A DNA stretch of 64,000 nt, taken from contig JADNRY010000046.1 of the NCBI GenBank assembly GCA_015501585.1, positions 186,001 through 250,000 on the forward strand, given 5' to 3'. Below are positions 31,482 through 43,297 of the stretch, piece after piece; position 1 is the stretch's first letter; each line of letters begins with the position of its first letter. A program made the position numbers and the translations under genes. The notes beneath the pieces were generated by a model. The model did no database searches. It worked only from the letters and a program-made list of their open reading frames with translations, and was not told where the DNA came from. This DNA comes from Rhodocollybia butyracea (taxonomy: Eukaryota > Basidiomycota > Agaricomycetes > Agaricales > Omphalotaceae).

Positions 31482-33344
31482 TCAATTTCGGAACAAGTTG
31501 CTCTGTGTATAGCACAACCATACTCCCGCCACGCCGAGTAGCGTCCCAGCCCCAACATAGCCCATCCCTGTTAAGATCGCAGACTGCCTAGCTACCGCCC
31601 TCCGTACACTGTCATAGCTGATATCCGGGCGAAATGTCACCAGAGTGTACAAGGGAAGCCAACCCCGGGGTTCATTCACCGCGTACAGCTCAGTAGTTAA
31701 AAGAGTGCTTAGAGACGATAGAGGAATGTAACGCGGCGAGCTTAACCTATAAAGCAGATTATCCAGGGCCTTGCGAGCTAAATAAATCGGCGTCGTAACC
31801 AAATGCCGCATCTCGACACTGAAACGAACAAAAAAAATTTACTGAGAGGGAAAAATCAGATAAATATAAACGTGGCTCACTAATTCGCCATCGCCAAGTC
31901 GCTGATAGCCAGTAGGTCTTTGTGGCGTTCTTGCGAGTATCGGGATAGGGCTCTTTCCAGGCGCTCGTCCTCCCGCTGCCCAGAAACCGTGGAGGTCACA
32001 GACTCTTGATTTAATAAGACGTTTAATATCCTGACATCCTCTAGTCCACAATTAAGACCCTGGCCATAGAATGGGACCATGGAATGAGCCGCATCTCCCA
32101 ATATGATCGCTCGGTCTTTGTAGTGGTACGGATTTGACTGGATAAATTTTTTCTTGGTATCAGAAAAAATCAGAAATGATTTCAAGTAACAGGAGTGACC
32201 TTGGTACATATCAAGGAACTTCGGGGATTATGCGTAAAATCACTCATGACGTTCTTTTCGCCGATAGCCTCAAGAGCATCCGGAAAGTTTGATTTAAACC
32301 AAGGTAGAAAAACGTCTATGGTATTCAGGCGATCAAGCTCCTCACTCGGGGCGAACAAGGTGCAAGTAAATGTAAGGTCCTGGTCGTCACAAAGGACATT
32401 AAATATTAATTTTCGTAGACAAATGGAATTGAAATTTACCTTGTTTGGAAGAGCAATTAGCATATAAGAGCGTCGAGGCCAGATATGAAGGTGATTCGGA
32501 TCAAGCACAAAATTAAGACGACCTTCGTCGTCGAGACGTGCCGGCATCTTGAGTTCCATGTACTCGTGCTTGATGTACTCTTGTTGGTAGTCCATTCTAA
32601 CAAAAAATTAAAATTACGTGCCGAAAACAGGTGAGTACGGAAAAAATAAAACAAAAAAAAGAGAGATGTGATACAAACCTGACGACCCTCATCATCTGTC
32701 TCCGGACAAGTGAATAGCTCCCATCTGCACCGACGCAAAGATCGAAATCGGCGGTTAAAGTCTGCGCGTTATCCAGGTCCTCAAACGCTATATTTTTGCG
32801 TTCAAAGTCAATCGCCACTGCTTTGTGCTGGAAAAAACACCGAATATTTTCCGAGACAGAAGCTTCGTCCAAGAGGCACTCATTCAGCACTGCTCGGTCG
32901 ATGGAGTTGATGCACTAAAAAAACGAGGTACGCGGAGGGGCGTGGATAAGTATCAATTTCGAGGTTCCAGAGGAAATCGTACCTGTCCATCTCTATCGTA
33001 TAATTGGCTGTCTAGTCTGCCGTTTAAATGATGAATCATACGTCCTTTCATGGGAATGGCGGCCTGCATAAATCGCTGGGCCGTGGATGCATCTATTGAC
33101 TGTATGGCAGCTATTCCACGATGGGATATCGCGAGGTTAATCGAACGCTGCTGAGAGTTTGCTTTAGACGAGGGAAGACGAGGATCTAAGCGAGAAAATG
33201 ATTAGTCTGAAGATTAACGCATTGGGATAAAGGCGCACCAGGTCGCCCTTCATAAATTGAAACTTGCCAACCTCGCTTAGCCAGCATGATTGCAGCGAGA
33301 CATCCTACTGGTCCTGCCCCTATTATTACCGCCTTGCGCTTCAT
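31482..33344 (-). CDS. BNA4: Kynurenine 3-monooxygenase
   Basis: This FAD- and NADPH-dependent enzyme hydroxylates L-kynurenine to 3-hydroxykynurenine at the outer mitochondrial membrane. Seven exons were modelled: 33344-33239, 33185-32983, 32914-32679, 32596-32440, 32379-32191, 32137-31881 and 31818-31482, together 494 residues. The N-terminal dinucleotide-binding motif is VIIGAGPVGCLAA. Further landmarks are NLAISHRGIAA, FDLCVGADGSYSLVR (the DG motif) and ILGDAAHSMVPFYGQGLNCG (the GD motif that contacts FAD). The C-terminal part is hydrophobic (LTGMGYVGAGTLLGVAGVWL), the usual membrane anchor. The gene is head to head with kynureninase, 185 bp apart, and both act in the same pathway. The stop gives LFRN as the last residues. 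Confidence 0.95.
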
Positions 33345-33529
33345 TATTGGAAAATCCTCTGCGATTAAGATACTGGGAACAAAGAAAGAATGACAAAGCG
33401 CTCGTTGTATTACTTTACTGTAATACTTTCAGTCTTATATAGATACGATCGCGTGCCCAGCGGCGCCGGCGTCTAAACCGCGACTCTCCAAGATCCGATA
33501 GAGAGTAATCGTACCAGCTTTGAACCACC
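33345..33529. promoter_or_regulatory. Shared divergent promoter of BNA4 and BNA5
   Basis: This is 185 bp between the start codons of two consecutive pathway enzymes. A TATATAGA box lies at about 33436. A GC-rich patch (GCGGCGCCGGCG) lies at about 33461. Such an arrangement would let both genes be induced together, for example by tryptophan or kynurenine. That is an inference. Confidence 0.5.
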
Positions 33530-35172
33530 ATGTCTTCCACACCCGAACTCCCTATGCGGGATGCATTCTCGCTGCCAATCAATCGCGAAGTTGGCGCTCA
33601 TCGATTGCTGAACGGTGAGCGTCTCTTTTCTGTATTCACGCAGTGTATTTATCTTCAGCTGCTTTTGCTTGACAGAAAGCGATAAGCCATGCACCTATCT
33701 CTGCGGAAACTCCCTTGGGCTTATGAGCAAACGGTCGAAGGAGCTGATGGAAGAAGAAATAAACGTGTGGGCGACGAGGTGTGTTACTTTTTATGTCATG
33801 CCACCTAATTTTTCGAATGATACTCGCTATTAGAGGTGTTGTTGGTCACTTCGATCATCCCCACAAGCGAGGATGGGTTGCAATTGCTGATCATGTGGCG
33901 CCTTATTTTGCAGAGATCGTCGGTCAGCTGCTGTCCCCTTTTTCTTGCCATCTTGAACGTTAAACGAGAATTTCAGGTGCAAAGGAAGGGGAAGTGGCTT
34001 GCATGAGTACATTGACGGCCAACCTTCATTTGATGATGGATTCGTTCTATAAACCTACTCAAGAGAGGTACAAAATTCTCTGTGAAGCTAGGGCATTCCC
34101 CTCGGATCAGGTTTGTCCCCCTCAAATCTCGTAAGTTCTGCATATGTTCAGCTGGGTTCTAGTATGCGTTCGCATCCCAAGCGCGAGCTCATGGGTTGGA
34201 TCCTGCGAAAGCTGTTCTAGAGATGTCACCCAGGCCCGGCGAATTCTGTCTTCGGGAACAAGATATCCTCGACATCATTGAGAAGGAAGGTGCTTCCATT
34301 GCTGTAGTCATCTTCAGTGGTGTGCAATATTACACCGGCCAATGGTTCCCGATGCAGACCATCACCCGAAAGGCAAAGGAACAAGTGCGGAGCTCCTCCC
34401 ATCTGTGCTCAGACGCTCATATTTCATTTCTTGGCAGGGTTGTATTTGCGGATGGGATCTTGCACACGCAGTCGGGAACGTTCCTCTTTCACTGCACGAT
34501 TGGGATGTCGATTTTGCCGTTTGGTGCACTTACAAATATCTCAACTCCGGCCCTGGTGGTATTGCGGGACTCTATGTTCATGAAAAATTAAATGATACCA
34601 TGAAGCCAAAGTGCGTTCTAGTTTCATCGATATGCCGTAGCTCACCGAATATTCCAAGGTTTGCCGGCTGGTGGGGTCACGACCCGTCGACTCGATTCGC
34701 CATGCCACCTCAATTTTCTCCGATCCAAGGTGCAGGAGGCTATCAACAATCCAACCCGAATATTATTGCTGTGGCTTCTCTTCTTGGATCCTTGGAAACT
34801 TTCAAAAAGGCCGGTATGATGGCGCCACTGAGAAAACGGTCGATCGTGTTGACAGGGTTTCTGGAAAATCTCTTGTTTCAATCGAAGTATTTCGTCCCTC
34901 TAAAAGATGTGGAAGGTCGAGAGAAGCCAGGATTTACCATAATCACCCCCCATGATTCAGAGCATCGTGGTGCTCAGCTGTCTCTAATTTTCTTACCCAT
35001 GGGAACGGGTGTGATGCAGAAGATAATGGAATCGCTTCAAAGCCACGGTGTCATTGGGGACGAGAGGCAGCCTGATGTAATACGTCTTGCTCCGATTCAT
35101 TTGTACAACAACGAGGCAGATTGCGAGACCGCAGCAAAGTATTTAAATATCGCTTTCGATGAAGTGGTATGA
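33530..35172 (+). CDS. BNA5: Kynureninase
   Basis: This PLP enzyme cleaves 3-hydroxykynurenine to 3-hydroxyanthranilate and alanine. Seven exons were modelled: 33530-33614, 33676-33778, 33834-33922, 33977-34110, 34163-34384, 34438-34610 and 34659-35172, together 439 residues, the normal size. Landmarks include [24 protein letters not shown], the phosphate-binding STLTANLH, the aspartate region [10 protein letters not shown], and [12 protein letters not shown] with the Lys that binds [22 protein letters not shown] and [12 protein letters not shown] follow. All introns are GT-AG and 49-60 bp long. The gene is divergent from BNA4 and convergent with the formamidase gene, with only 75 bp between their stop codons. 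The start [11 protein letters not shown] has a good context (CCACCATG). Confidence 0.96.
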
Positions 35173-35247
35173 TAGATAATACGATAATCTCGGTGGAATT
35201 GGTACAACCAAGCTGCCGTGAACGTCTGATAAGTAATTTAAATTTGA

Positions 35248-36118
35248 CTATTTTTCTCGTCCGGCGTTGATAAAATCTGAGACGATGCGTAAGTAGTTCC
35301 TTGTACTGAGAATAGCATCGTGCTCTTCTATCAGCTCTATGTTGCCTTCAACAAGCTGATCTCCGTATAGAGATTTGAGGTGGGCAAGCATGGCCTCACT
35401 CTGGGGTAGATTTACTAAAGTATCGCCCTTGGAATGGATTATGAGCCATTGAGTAGTACTGCCTGAGCTTCGTAATGGAAGCTGGGCGGTATTAAACGCC
35501 GCATACGATGGCCTATCCCCAAATGCCGCAGCAATAAACCATGATCGATAGCCTGGAAAATCTACGAGCAGACGATCAATGTCATAAATTCCTTCAGAAA
35601 ATACGACACCCCGGATTGCATTGAGAATAACAGGAGGCGGTGTAAGCGCCGGAGAAATCGAAGAGGAGTCAAGCAAGATGGACGCCAGCATATGCGCGCC
35701 GCAGCTGTGACCTATCAGATAGATCCTTGAAGGGTCGAAGACCTGGGGAAGATCATGGGGAACCGAGGATACGAAAAGAAGGCACTCGAGTATATCTTGG
35801 GCGTGGATCGGGTGATGGATGTCGTTGTTTTGAGCTGAGAGACGATAATTTGGAACGATGACAGGCAGGCCTGTGACAGAGACAAGACTGCGAGCAAGCG
35901 CAGAATGATCAAGCTGCGGGCAAAGTACTATTCAATGGGTGTCCTACAGCTTTTACGAGGATATTTACCTTGTCTTCGGAACGCCAAGCTCCGCCATGGA
36001 CAAAAATTATGAGTGGAAGCGTAGATGAACTTTGAAAGTACAAGTCAAATTCGCGGTAAGTGTCGCGACTCGTTCCACGATGATAAGCGATATCCTTTCG
36101 CTCCTTTAGCTCGATCAT
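35248..36118 (-). CDS. BNA7: Kynurenine formamidase (alpha/beta hydrolase)
   Basis: This enzyme hydrolyses N-formyl-L-kynurenine to kynurenine and formate. Two exons were modelled, 36118-35969 and 35913-35248, with a 55-bp intron, giving 271 residues, as usual for the fungal enzyme. The oxyanion motif HGGAW is at about residue 41, the nucleophile in GHSCGAHM, the acid in IHSKGDTLV and the His in EEHDAIL. This set and the length fit the Bna7 family. Other small HGGxW hydrolases look similar, but the position next to kynureninase and kynurenine monooxygenase makes the assignment strong. The gene converges with BNA5 and diverges from PMP3. Confidence 0.88.
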
Positions 36119-36329
36119 CGGCGTGATTAGATAAGATAATATTCAGGTCCCACGGATGATTTCGATGATTAGTAATCGCCACTGCAAAACGTAATCGTCA
36201 GTCCATGCTATGAGGTCATAAATAATGCCCGACGTCATCCGCGTGGTTCCGGTCAGTGGTTATAAGACGCCTCAGTTTGCAGTTATCCGCAGTTTAACTT
36301 CTTCTTCTACCAGCCACCACAATCCAAAG

Positions 36330-36659
36330 ATGGCCTTCACAACTTCAGATATCTGCAAGGTTCGTATCACCAACTTGTCCCAACTTTCAAACCTGATTTC
36401 CGTCTTAGATTATCATTGCAATCTTCGTACCGCCTCTTGGTGTTTTCCTAGAACGAGGATGTGGTGCTGACTTTGTGCGTTGCTTGTATTTCGGTTTTAT
36501 TGTTCATTCTAAAGGCTTTTTCTACAGTTAATCAATATTCTTCTTACCATCCTTGGATACATTCCAGGAATCATCCATGGTGCGTATTCCCTGTCAGTGT
36601 CTACATCGACAGCTACTAACACGTTTCACTCAGCTTTATACATCATCCTGAAGTATTGA
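36330..36659 (+). CDS. PMP3: Plasma-membrane proteolipid Pmp3 (UPF0057)
   Basis: This tiny membrane protein influences membrane potential and salt tolerance. Four short exons, 36330-36359, 36409-36474, 36528-36579 and 36634-36659, join in frame to 57 residues. The product starts MAFTTSDICK. It has two membrane helices, IIIAIFVPPLGVFLERG and INILLTILGYIPGIIHALYI, joined by the family loop ERGCGADF, and ends IILKY. Almost every position fits the family, and all three introns have clean GT-AG ends, so the model is firm despite its size. The introns hide it from simple frame searches. An in-frame upstream ATG at 36225 would add 35 residues that do not fit the family. Confidence 0.95.
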
Positions 36660-36823
36660 TAGCATATACACCCATTCCCTGTTGACACGACTTATCCACG
36701 CCTTTGCACTGAACCCACAGACTCTTTAATACGACTTTCAATACCTTAATGTAGTATACATGTATTTCGTATTATCTGTACATGTATTCCGTATTATCTT
36801 GAACACGCGTGTCTAAATTTTGT

Positions 36824-39616
36824 TCAGTCCGATTCTTCCTCTGAGCCTTCACTGTCATCGTCTTCTTCACCATCTTCTTCGCCGTCCTCTCCACTGTCCT
36901 CGTCACTGTCCTCGTCCTCTCCCGATTCTTCGTCGTCGTCCTGCTCGTCAAACTGCTGTATCATGCGAGAACCAACTTCCCAGCACTTCTTGATGTTGTC
37001 AGTTCGTGTACCTGGCAGCAGGCCCAATCCTTGTGATGTAGGAGATTCGTGCCACTCCCGTATATCATTCTCCTCTACAATGTCGTCCTGGTATAATGCG
37101 GCCAAAATTTGACCAAAGAGGAGTAAACGATCCGATGACGCGCAATGTGCCTAATGAGAAAGATTAGCATGTCATATTTTCTGGTACCCCAATATTCTCA
37201 CCTGTAGAGCAGAAATAGTTTCTACTGCATCGACTCCACCAATTTTATCAATAAGTGGTCCCCAGCGAGAGATGACGTTCGCAATTTCTTGCCGCTGGGG
37301 AACACCGCTACCTTCAATGATCTGGATCCGGTCGACAATAGCAGCCACCACCGATTCGCGGACACGGGAAAGAGGAACATTGCTTGCCATCCGGAGGGTC
37401 TTGAGCTCGACGGAAGCATTATCAACTGAATGCCCTTCAGCAAATGCACGCTCCAAGGATAGCCTAACTTCATTCTGGAATTCTGCTATTGCATCTTGGG
37501 AAGAGCCATCCGGAGCATCGAGAGATAGCGATGTTGCCGACGAAGTAGGCAATATTCCGAGACGCGTTTCGAATTCACTGTCTTCGTCTGACGAGTCGCT
37601 ATCTTCATCCGACGATTCAGAACCTGGATCCGAAAATGCCAAGTCCGAGGCACTATCACCTGTAGAAGTTCATTTTAGAGAAGAAGCTAGTGAAATGAAA
37701 GAGTACAAACCTAACCGCATAAAGCGTTGATTTTTGTTGTTCTCGACATCTTCATCTTCATCCTCGTCCTCGTCCGACGTGTTTGGGGGCCAGACGATAG
37801 CATTGGAGTCGTCTCCCAAGTTGATCGTTGTTGAATCCTGGGCTAATGAAATTTATCAGCAAGTGCGCGTGTAAAAATATTTGGGTTCTGACCAGATTCC
37901 ACCTCTTCTTCCTCAGAGTCCGCATACTCGTCTTCCTCCTCCTCCTGGTTCGTGTTCCCGCGCTCCCGTCTTTTTGAAAGTCTACTAAATGCTTCCAAAT
38001 GTGCATTAGGGCCTATTACTACGCCGTCACCAACAAGAGAGCCCTTATCCACATGGGTGTTCTCCTTTATGTTCACGTCAGATCCAATGATACTTCGTTC
38101 GATCACACATCCAGGTCCAATCGTGGTCCCGCTAAAGACGTACGAATTGTCGATAATTGCACCCTCGCCAATAAAACAATGTTGTCCAATGACAGAAGAA
38201 ATTATTTGCGCATTATCAGAAACTTCGGTGGAAGATCCAATGAGACACTTGTTCCCGACAGTGCTAGTTCTATTTCGGAAAGGTGGATGGTATGAGAATG
38301 AGAATGATGATTCTTTTCTTGAAACGCGCAACTTACCGGGCGAGCACGACAGTTCCGTCCTTGTCGATGTACTTGTTGCCTCTCCTGTGCTCGTACAAAT
38401 GTCCAGCGGGATGGTTGTTGTCAGGGACGAGAGGGAACGCCCAGCGCGACAAGATGTCTTTGCTAGTGCGCGAGGTCATTATTTATTTTAAGTAGCGTCA
38501 AATAAAAAAAAATATAGACAGCACCTGATTGATTCATAGCTTTTCGTATCCTGCACACGAGCAGCGTAACCATCTTTCGCTACATAGCAATAGATGTTTT
38601 TCATCAGCAAATCCGAGGTCAAAACCCCATGCACGAAATCACGCCGGATATCGAGGTAATCAAAGTTGTCCTGGAATAACGAAGGAACCTGTTTTCGGAA
38701 TGCAGTCAGCTCCGCCGAAAAAAAACTAGTGAGAAATAATTAGACAGAACCTCCACGGAGCATATGTCGATTGAACAGTCGATAAAATCATTGCGTATCT
38801 CTACATCCGGATGGGCGACAAGAATTTCGCGAGGGACACTGGCCACTTTGGTAGGTGGGTAGCCCATGACTGGTTGGTAATGCAGGCATTCTGAGGATTC
38901 GGAATCCAAAACGAAGACAGCTGCATCGGCCTTGGATCTGTAATACACATACACATGTTCAAATTTATATATCTCAAGCCTTCAAAGGTGGAATTCATAC
39001 CTCGTTCGATGCGTAGCACCACTTTCCTTGACCACCATCGTCATTATCGCATCTTTATTGGTTTTCCTTCGCTCTTTATGTACCTTGACGACTTCGTCGA
39101 TCCGTATGTTGCTCACAAGATCACCCATAACCAGCACGAAATCTCCCGTCACCAATCCACGCGTGTAGATATCGCGCATGGCATCTCCTGGCGAGAAGGT
39201 CTCTTTCGCAGTCAGGATAGGCACGATTTTGATTCCTGAACCGGGCTTCGACCATCGTGATTCACTACAGCATCAAAAAGAGTTGGAGACGAAGTGGGCT
39301 TGTTAGCCCGATTACTTACGCGATTTTGGCTTTGATTTGTTCAGGATGTGAACGACAGACAACGAAGATCTCCTGTACGCCAGCAAGAGCAAGGCTTTCA
39401 AAGGTCCAGTCCAGTAAAGGTGCGTTGCAGATTGGAAGAAGACACTGTAACGAGGTTTTAGTGATGTTGTCAGGAATCACTTGCGCGATGAATTACTCGA
39501 GGTTTACGCGTTGTTAACGGTCTGAATCTTTTGTTAAAACTATCGGCCAGAATTACAGCCTGCAGTACCTCCGCTTCGTCGCCGATTTCTTTACCAGCAT
39601 TAGATTTGGGCGCCAT
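36824..39616 (-). CDS. GCD6: Translation initiation factor eIF2B, epsilon subunit
   Basis: This is the catalytic subunit of the exchange factor that reloads eIF2 with GTP. It is the target of stress control of translation through eIF2 phosphorylation. The start is MAPKSNAGKEIG at 39616, and the product is roughly 750 residues in about ten exons. The N-terminal nucleotidyltransferase-like domain shows LQAVILADSFNKRFRPLT, DWTFESLALAGVQEIFVVC and TGDFVLVMGDLVSN. A left-handed hexapeptide helix follows (TEVSDNAQIISSVIGQHCFI, GTTIGPGCVIERSIIG, GVVIGPNA). After acidic linkers comes the C-terminal W2/eIF5C-type HEAT domain with the catalytic region (SLERAFAEGHSVDNAS onwards). The last 35 residues are almost only Asp, Glu, Ser and Gly. 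Frames change at each intron, so the exact exon edges in the middle were not all fixed. Confidence 0.92.
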
Positions 39617-40100
39617 GAAAGAGTTGAGAGACGGATGAAATCATGACTCGGACAAGTTCTCAATTGATTGACTCACCAACTCATGACTCAAGGTCTTAGA
39701 GTATTTGCAATTCAGTGTTCACATTCGAGCAAACCGGGTATAAAAAACGAGCGAATTGCAAGGTCATTCCGTGTAAACGAAGTGAATTACAAGAAACCTA
39801 ATGGGCATAGGGTGATCCGATAAAAGAAAGTCAGGGTATGCAAATCAGACCAATGAATAGAGTGAAATTAGGCGACGGGATGGTTGATCGTAAAAAAGTC
39901 ATAAAAGGCTAGAAAAGAATGCGACCACCACATCCATGTGTAAAATATCGAAAGAAAATTGTAGACACATGTACTTGAATAGACCAATTGAACAGAGGTG
40001 ATGCTAGGTAGAGAAGGGTGTAAAGTGGGGTAAAGATCAAGATGAAGATACAAAGAGCTCGTAACAGTCATTCAGCATGAAGAGGCACATAAGTAGAAAT

Positions 40101-41398
40101 TTATGCAGTTGCTGCGACAGCAGGTGTTGTCTCGGCGGGCTTGTCGGCAACGGCCTCCTCTACATTGGCCTCAGCAGCAGCGGGTGCCTCCTCAGCGATG
40201 GGCTCTGATGCAGGGTTCTCGAGAGGAGCAACGGGAGTAGGCTCATCGATCTTTGGTGGATGTTCGTCAACCTTAGCAGGAGTGGAAACCTCGGTCTTGG
40301 GCTTGGGCTTGAAGAAATCACCGACGCGAGCGGAGAGACGACGGCCAACCTTGGTAGCTTTGGCAGGGGGCTTCTCATCCTTTTTCTCATCCTTCTACAG
40401 AAGAAATAAGTCACCGAACCATAATCATTGTCATAATTCATACCTTCTCTTCTTGGACCTTCGTCTCTTCAGCAGGGGCGGCCTCAGCAGCGGCAGCAGG
40501 CTCAGCAGCAGGGACCTCGCTAGGAAAGTTGTACAACATCAGAAATCGCCAGACCACAAGTAAAGAGCAAACTTACGTCTCTTTAGCGGGCTCTTCAACA
40601 GCGGGAGCCTCTTCGGTCTTCGAAGCTTCAGCGGCAGGAGCCTCAGTAGCAGGAGCTTCAGCAGCAGCTACAACAGGCTCTTCCTTAGTGGGCTCTTCAG
40701 CAGCGGGAGCAGCAGCCTGTAGCGGAAAACTGAGTGAACGGAAATGAAACAGACTGTCAAACATACCTCGGCAGCGACCTCCTTCTTCTCTTCCTTCTTT
40801 TTCTCCTTCCTAGGGCTCTTGGCGGCCTTGACCTTTTTCTCCTTGTTCTTGTCGTTCTTGAAGGGAGCAAGAAGTTTAGCAAGCAGGTTGGGGCTCTTGG
40901 GGGCTTCTTCCTTCTTCTCGGCCTAAGAAAGATAAGATAAGATTAATGATGTGACTAGTGCATAACCAAAATTGACTCACAGGCTTGGCCTCTTCCTTGG
41001 CTTCCTCTTTAGCCGGCTCTTCCGCAGTAGCGGGAGCAACAGCCTCCGTAGTCTCAGTGGCGGGAGCAGCAGCGGGCTCTTCAGCAACGGGAGCAACGGC
41101 GGAAGTTTCCTGAGACGAGTGAGACATGAATTGGAAGAAGAAAAAAAAGGGAGGAAAACACACCTCAACCTTGGGTTCTTCTTTAGCAGCTTCCTACAAT
41201 GAAGAATAAGTATGAGAAGACACAAGAACGAAACAAAAGAAAAACACGTACGGGCGTCACTTCCTCAACCTTTGATGCTTCCTCGACTGGCGCAGCCTCG
41301 ACAACAGGCGCAGGCGCAACAGTCTCGGGAACAATCTCAACAGCCTTGGCTTCCTCGACGGGGGCAACAGGGGCAACAGCGGTTTCCGGAGCGGACAT
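40101..41398 (-). CDS. Glu/Ala/Pro-rich low-complexity protein, unknown function
   Basis: Seven exons join in frame: 41398-41252, 41193-41164, 41109-40981, 40922-40767, 40716-40577, 40519-40444 and 40394-40101, giving 323 residues. The product is almost entirely Glu, Ala, Pro, Lys and Val in EEPA/APAA-type repeats. Two islands are less repetitive: SPNLLAKLLAPFKNDKNKEKK around residue 130 and KATKVGRRLSARVGDFFKPK around residue 235. These basic, partly hydrophobic patches could bind partners or membranes. Such proteins are intrinsically disordered. I recognise no family. Six introns in a protein this simple is striking, and exon 2 is only 30 bases. Confidence 0.75.
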
Positions 41399-42029
41399 TA
41401 TGAAAAATGGGCTGGAAAAAAAATAAGTGAACGGAAAACAGGTCTAGTAGTAGCATAAACACGAACAAGAAAAGGTATAAGTTTGATAGAGAGAGAAAGG
41501 ATATGCGTCTGCGCAACCTACGACCCGCTGAGGGAGATGATAGAAATAAAAGAGGAAAGGTGGGACTATTTTCTGACAAAGAAAAGACGCTTTTAACTTG
41601 TTGGCAGCTTGCCACGTGCGAGCGCTTCTCTTATTGAAAATTCGATTTTCTTAAGGCTTCCTCAACGTTCTTACCTCCGTTTTCTATCTACAACGCCGTG
41701 CAAGTATCTAAAGAGCCTTTACGCTTCAAGTTTCAAGCCTCACAGTATCTAAAGAAGGCTTTCTCTCTTCTTCTGCTTTTCTGTCACGAAATTTTAGCAT
41801 GGCCCATCAACATCAACGTTAACAATCAATATATTTATTTTCAAGTGGACCGTGACGGTGTTGCCATCGGTCGCCGAAGGCCTTTGTAGTTTGATGCTCC
41901 ACGCACAGGGCCAAGTTAAAAAGTGCTTTTGTTCTTATTGGAACCCTCGTCATTGTTCTCCATTGCGTTCATAAAAGCAAGGCTCCAAAGACTTCATTCT
42001 CCTCAAGTTTGTTTCTTTCACGACCCCAA
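41399..42029. promoter_or_regulatory. Divergent promoter region
   Basis: This is 631 bases between the start codons of the Glu/Ala/Pro-rich gene and the SUR7-type gene. Pyrimidine-rich leaders are seen on both sides. A direct repeat of about 11 bases (AGTATCTAAAG) lies at about 41702 and 41743. No defined site was recognised. Confidence 0.35.
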
Positions 42030-42971
42030 ATGCTCGCAACAATAATCACTGCTTCCTTGCTGTTCATCGCGTTTCTTCTGTTGCTACTTGTTACCCTTTC
42101 AGTTCCCATCATCAAGACTATATATTTGTTCATCCTGTCCGCAAATGTATCCTCTTTACTTGAGAGTGCTTCTGGTAGCGTCAAATTTGGTGTCTTTGGC
42201 TACTGTACTACTGGCGTCAACATTGGGTAGGTTCTTTACAGCTGCTTATCTCCTTCGCATTTAGCCTTTTATTGCGTAGGGGAATCTTTTCCGACAGCGT
42301 GAGTTCAGCAGAATGTTCTAAAGCCCATCTCGGCTATACATTTGATAGCACCGTCGCTTCAGCCCTGTCAGTACATACATATGTACCATCCGAGTCATGG
42401 CTAATCATCCCCTTACAGACACCTCAACTCTAATGAACTCGTCAACGTTATCAGCAAGACTACAACTGCAGCCCTCGTACTTCATCCAATCGGTCAGTCA
42501 TAACATATCCTTGGTTTTTCTCGTGTTGACAAGCCAGTAGCTTGCGCCTTGACTTTTATGACTTTTCTCTTATCTCTTTTCATGCTCCACCGAGGTTCAA
42601 ACGGCACTGCTCGTCTTCCATCTTTGATCACCCTCGGATTCGGGATCCTAGCTGCCCTCTTTACTACCATAGTCTTCCTTATCGACGTTATCCTCGTCGC
42701 TGTCGTTCGCAACCATGTCAAGAATGATACTGACAATGATGTCACACTGAACTGGGGTAACGCCGTGCGTCCTTTTGTTCTTGATGGTATGCTTTTTGCT
42801 CAACTTTCACCAGGTCTGGATGGCTCTCGGGGCTACGATCGCACTATGGCTTGCAATGGTCGGTGCATGCGGAGGTGTTTGTGGCTGTGGATCTCGTAAT
42901 AGGTCAGTTTCATTTACTCTTTGCCATTGTCCGTTCTTATGCCTTACTGCAGACGAAGGGAGAAATATTGA
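42030..42971 (+). CDS. SUR7/PalI-family four-helix membrane protein
   Basis: This is a cortical plasma-membrane protein family (Sur7 of eisosomes, PalI/Rim9 of pH sensing). Six exons, 42030-42226, 42280-42366, 42419-42492, 42538-42764, 42814-42902 and 42953-42971, join to 230 residues. The first helix is ATIITASLLFIAFLLLLLVT. In the first outer loop GSVKFGVFGYCTTG matches the family motif G-x-W/F-G-x-C. The other three helices are in the second half (CALTFMTFLLSLFML, SLITLGFGILAALFTTIVFL, VWMALGATIALWLAMVGACG). The tail after the fourth helix is very short and ends RNRRREKY. Whether it acts in eisosomes or in the Rim/Pal pH pathway cannot be told from sequence. Confidence 0.85.
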
Positions 42972-43297
42972 TCATTATACACATGATCGCTTGAGATACC
43001 CCATTAGACATGACCTTCACGGACTTTTAACGCTTATGACTTTTTAGTGTATCCTTAATGGTGACATACTCTCATCCTTGTGTATCTAACAATTTGACCA
43101 ATGTATCACCCATCTTTTGTCAGTAACAGTATGTATCTCTAAAATCTGCAGCTGGATTGACGAAAGAATCGTGGACAGTATCCGGCGTTCCTAAGTACTC
43201 GAGCTCAGCACGGATCATCTCTGAGTTCGCTTCAAGTATATATGTACAAGCATAGATATAGATAAATCCATGCGTAAAGCGGACATGAATATCACCC

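Noticed and set aside
37952..38491. 179-codon plus-strand frame
   Set aside because: It is the antisense of the hexapeptide-repeat part of eIF2B epsilon.
40141..40563. Ser/Ala/Gly-rich plus-strand frames over the Glu/Ala/Pro-rich gene
   Set aside because: The minus-strand reading gives consistent splice sites and one continuous repeat protein. The plus frames are its mirror.
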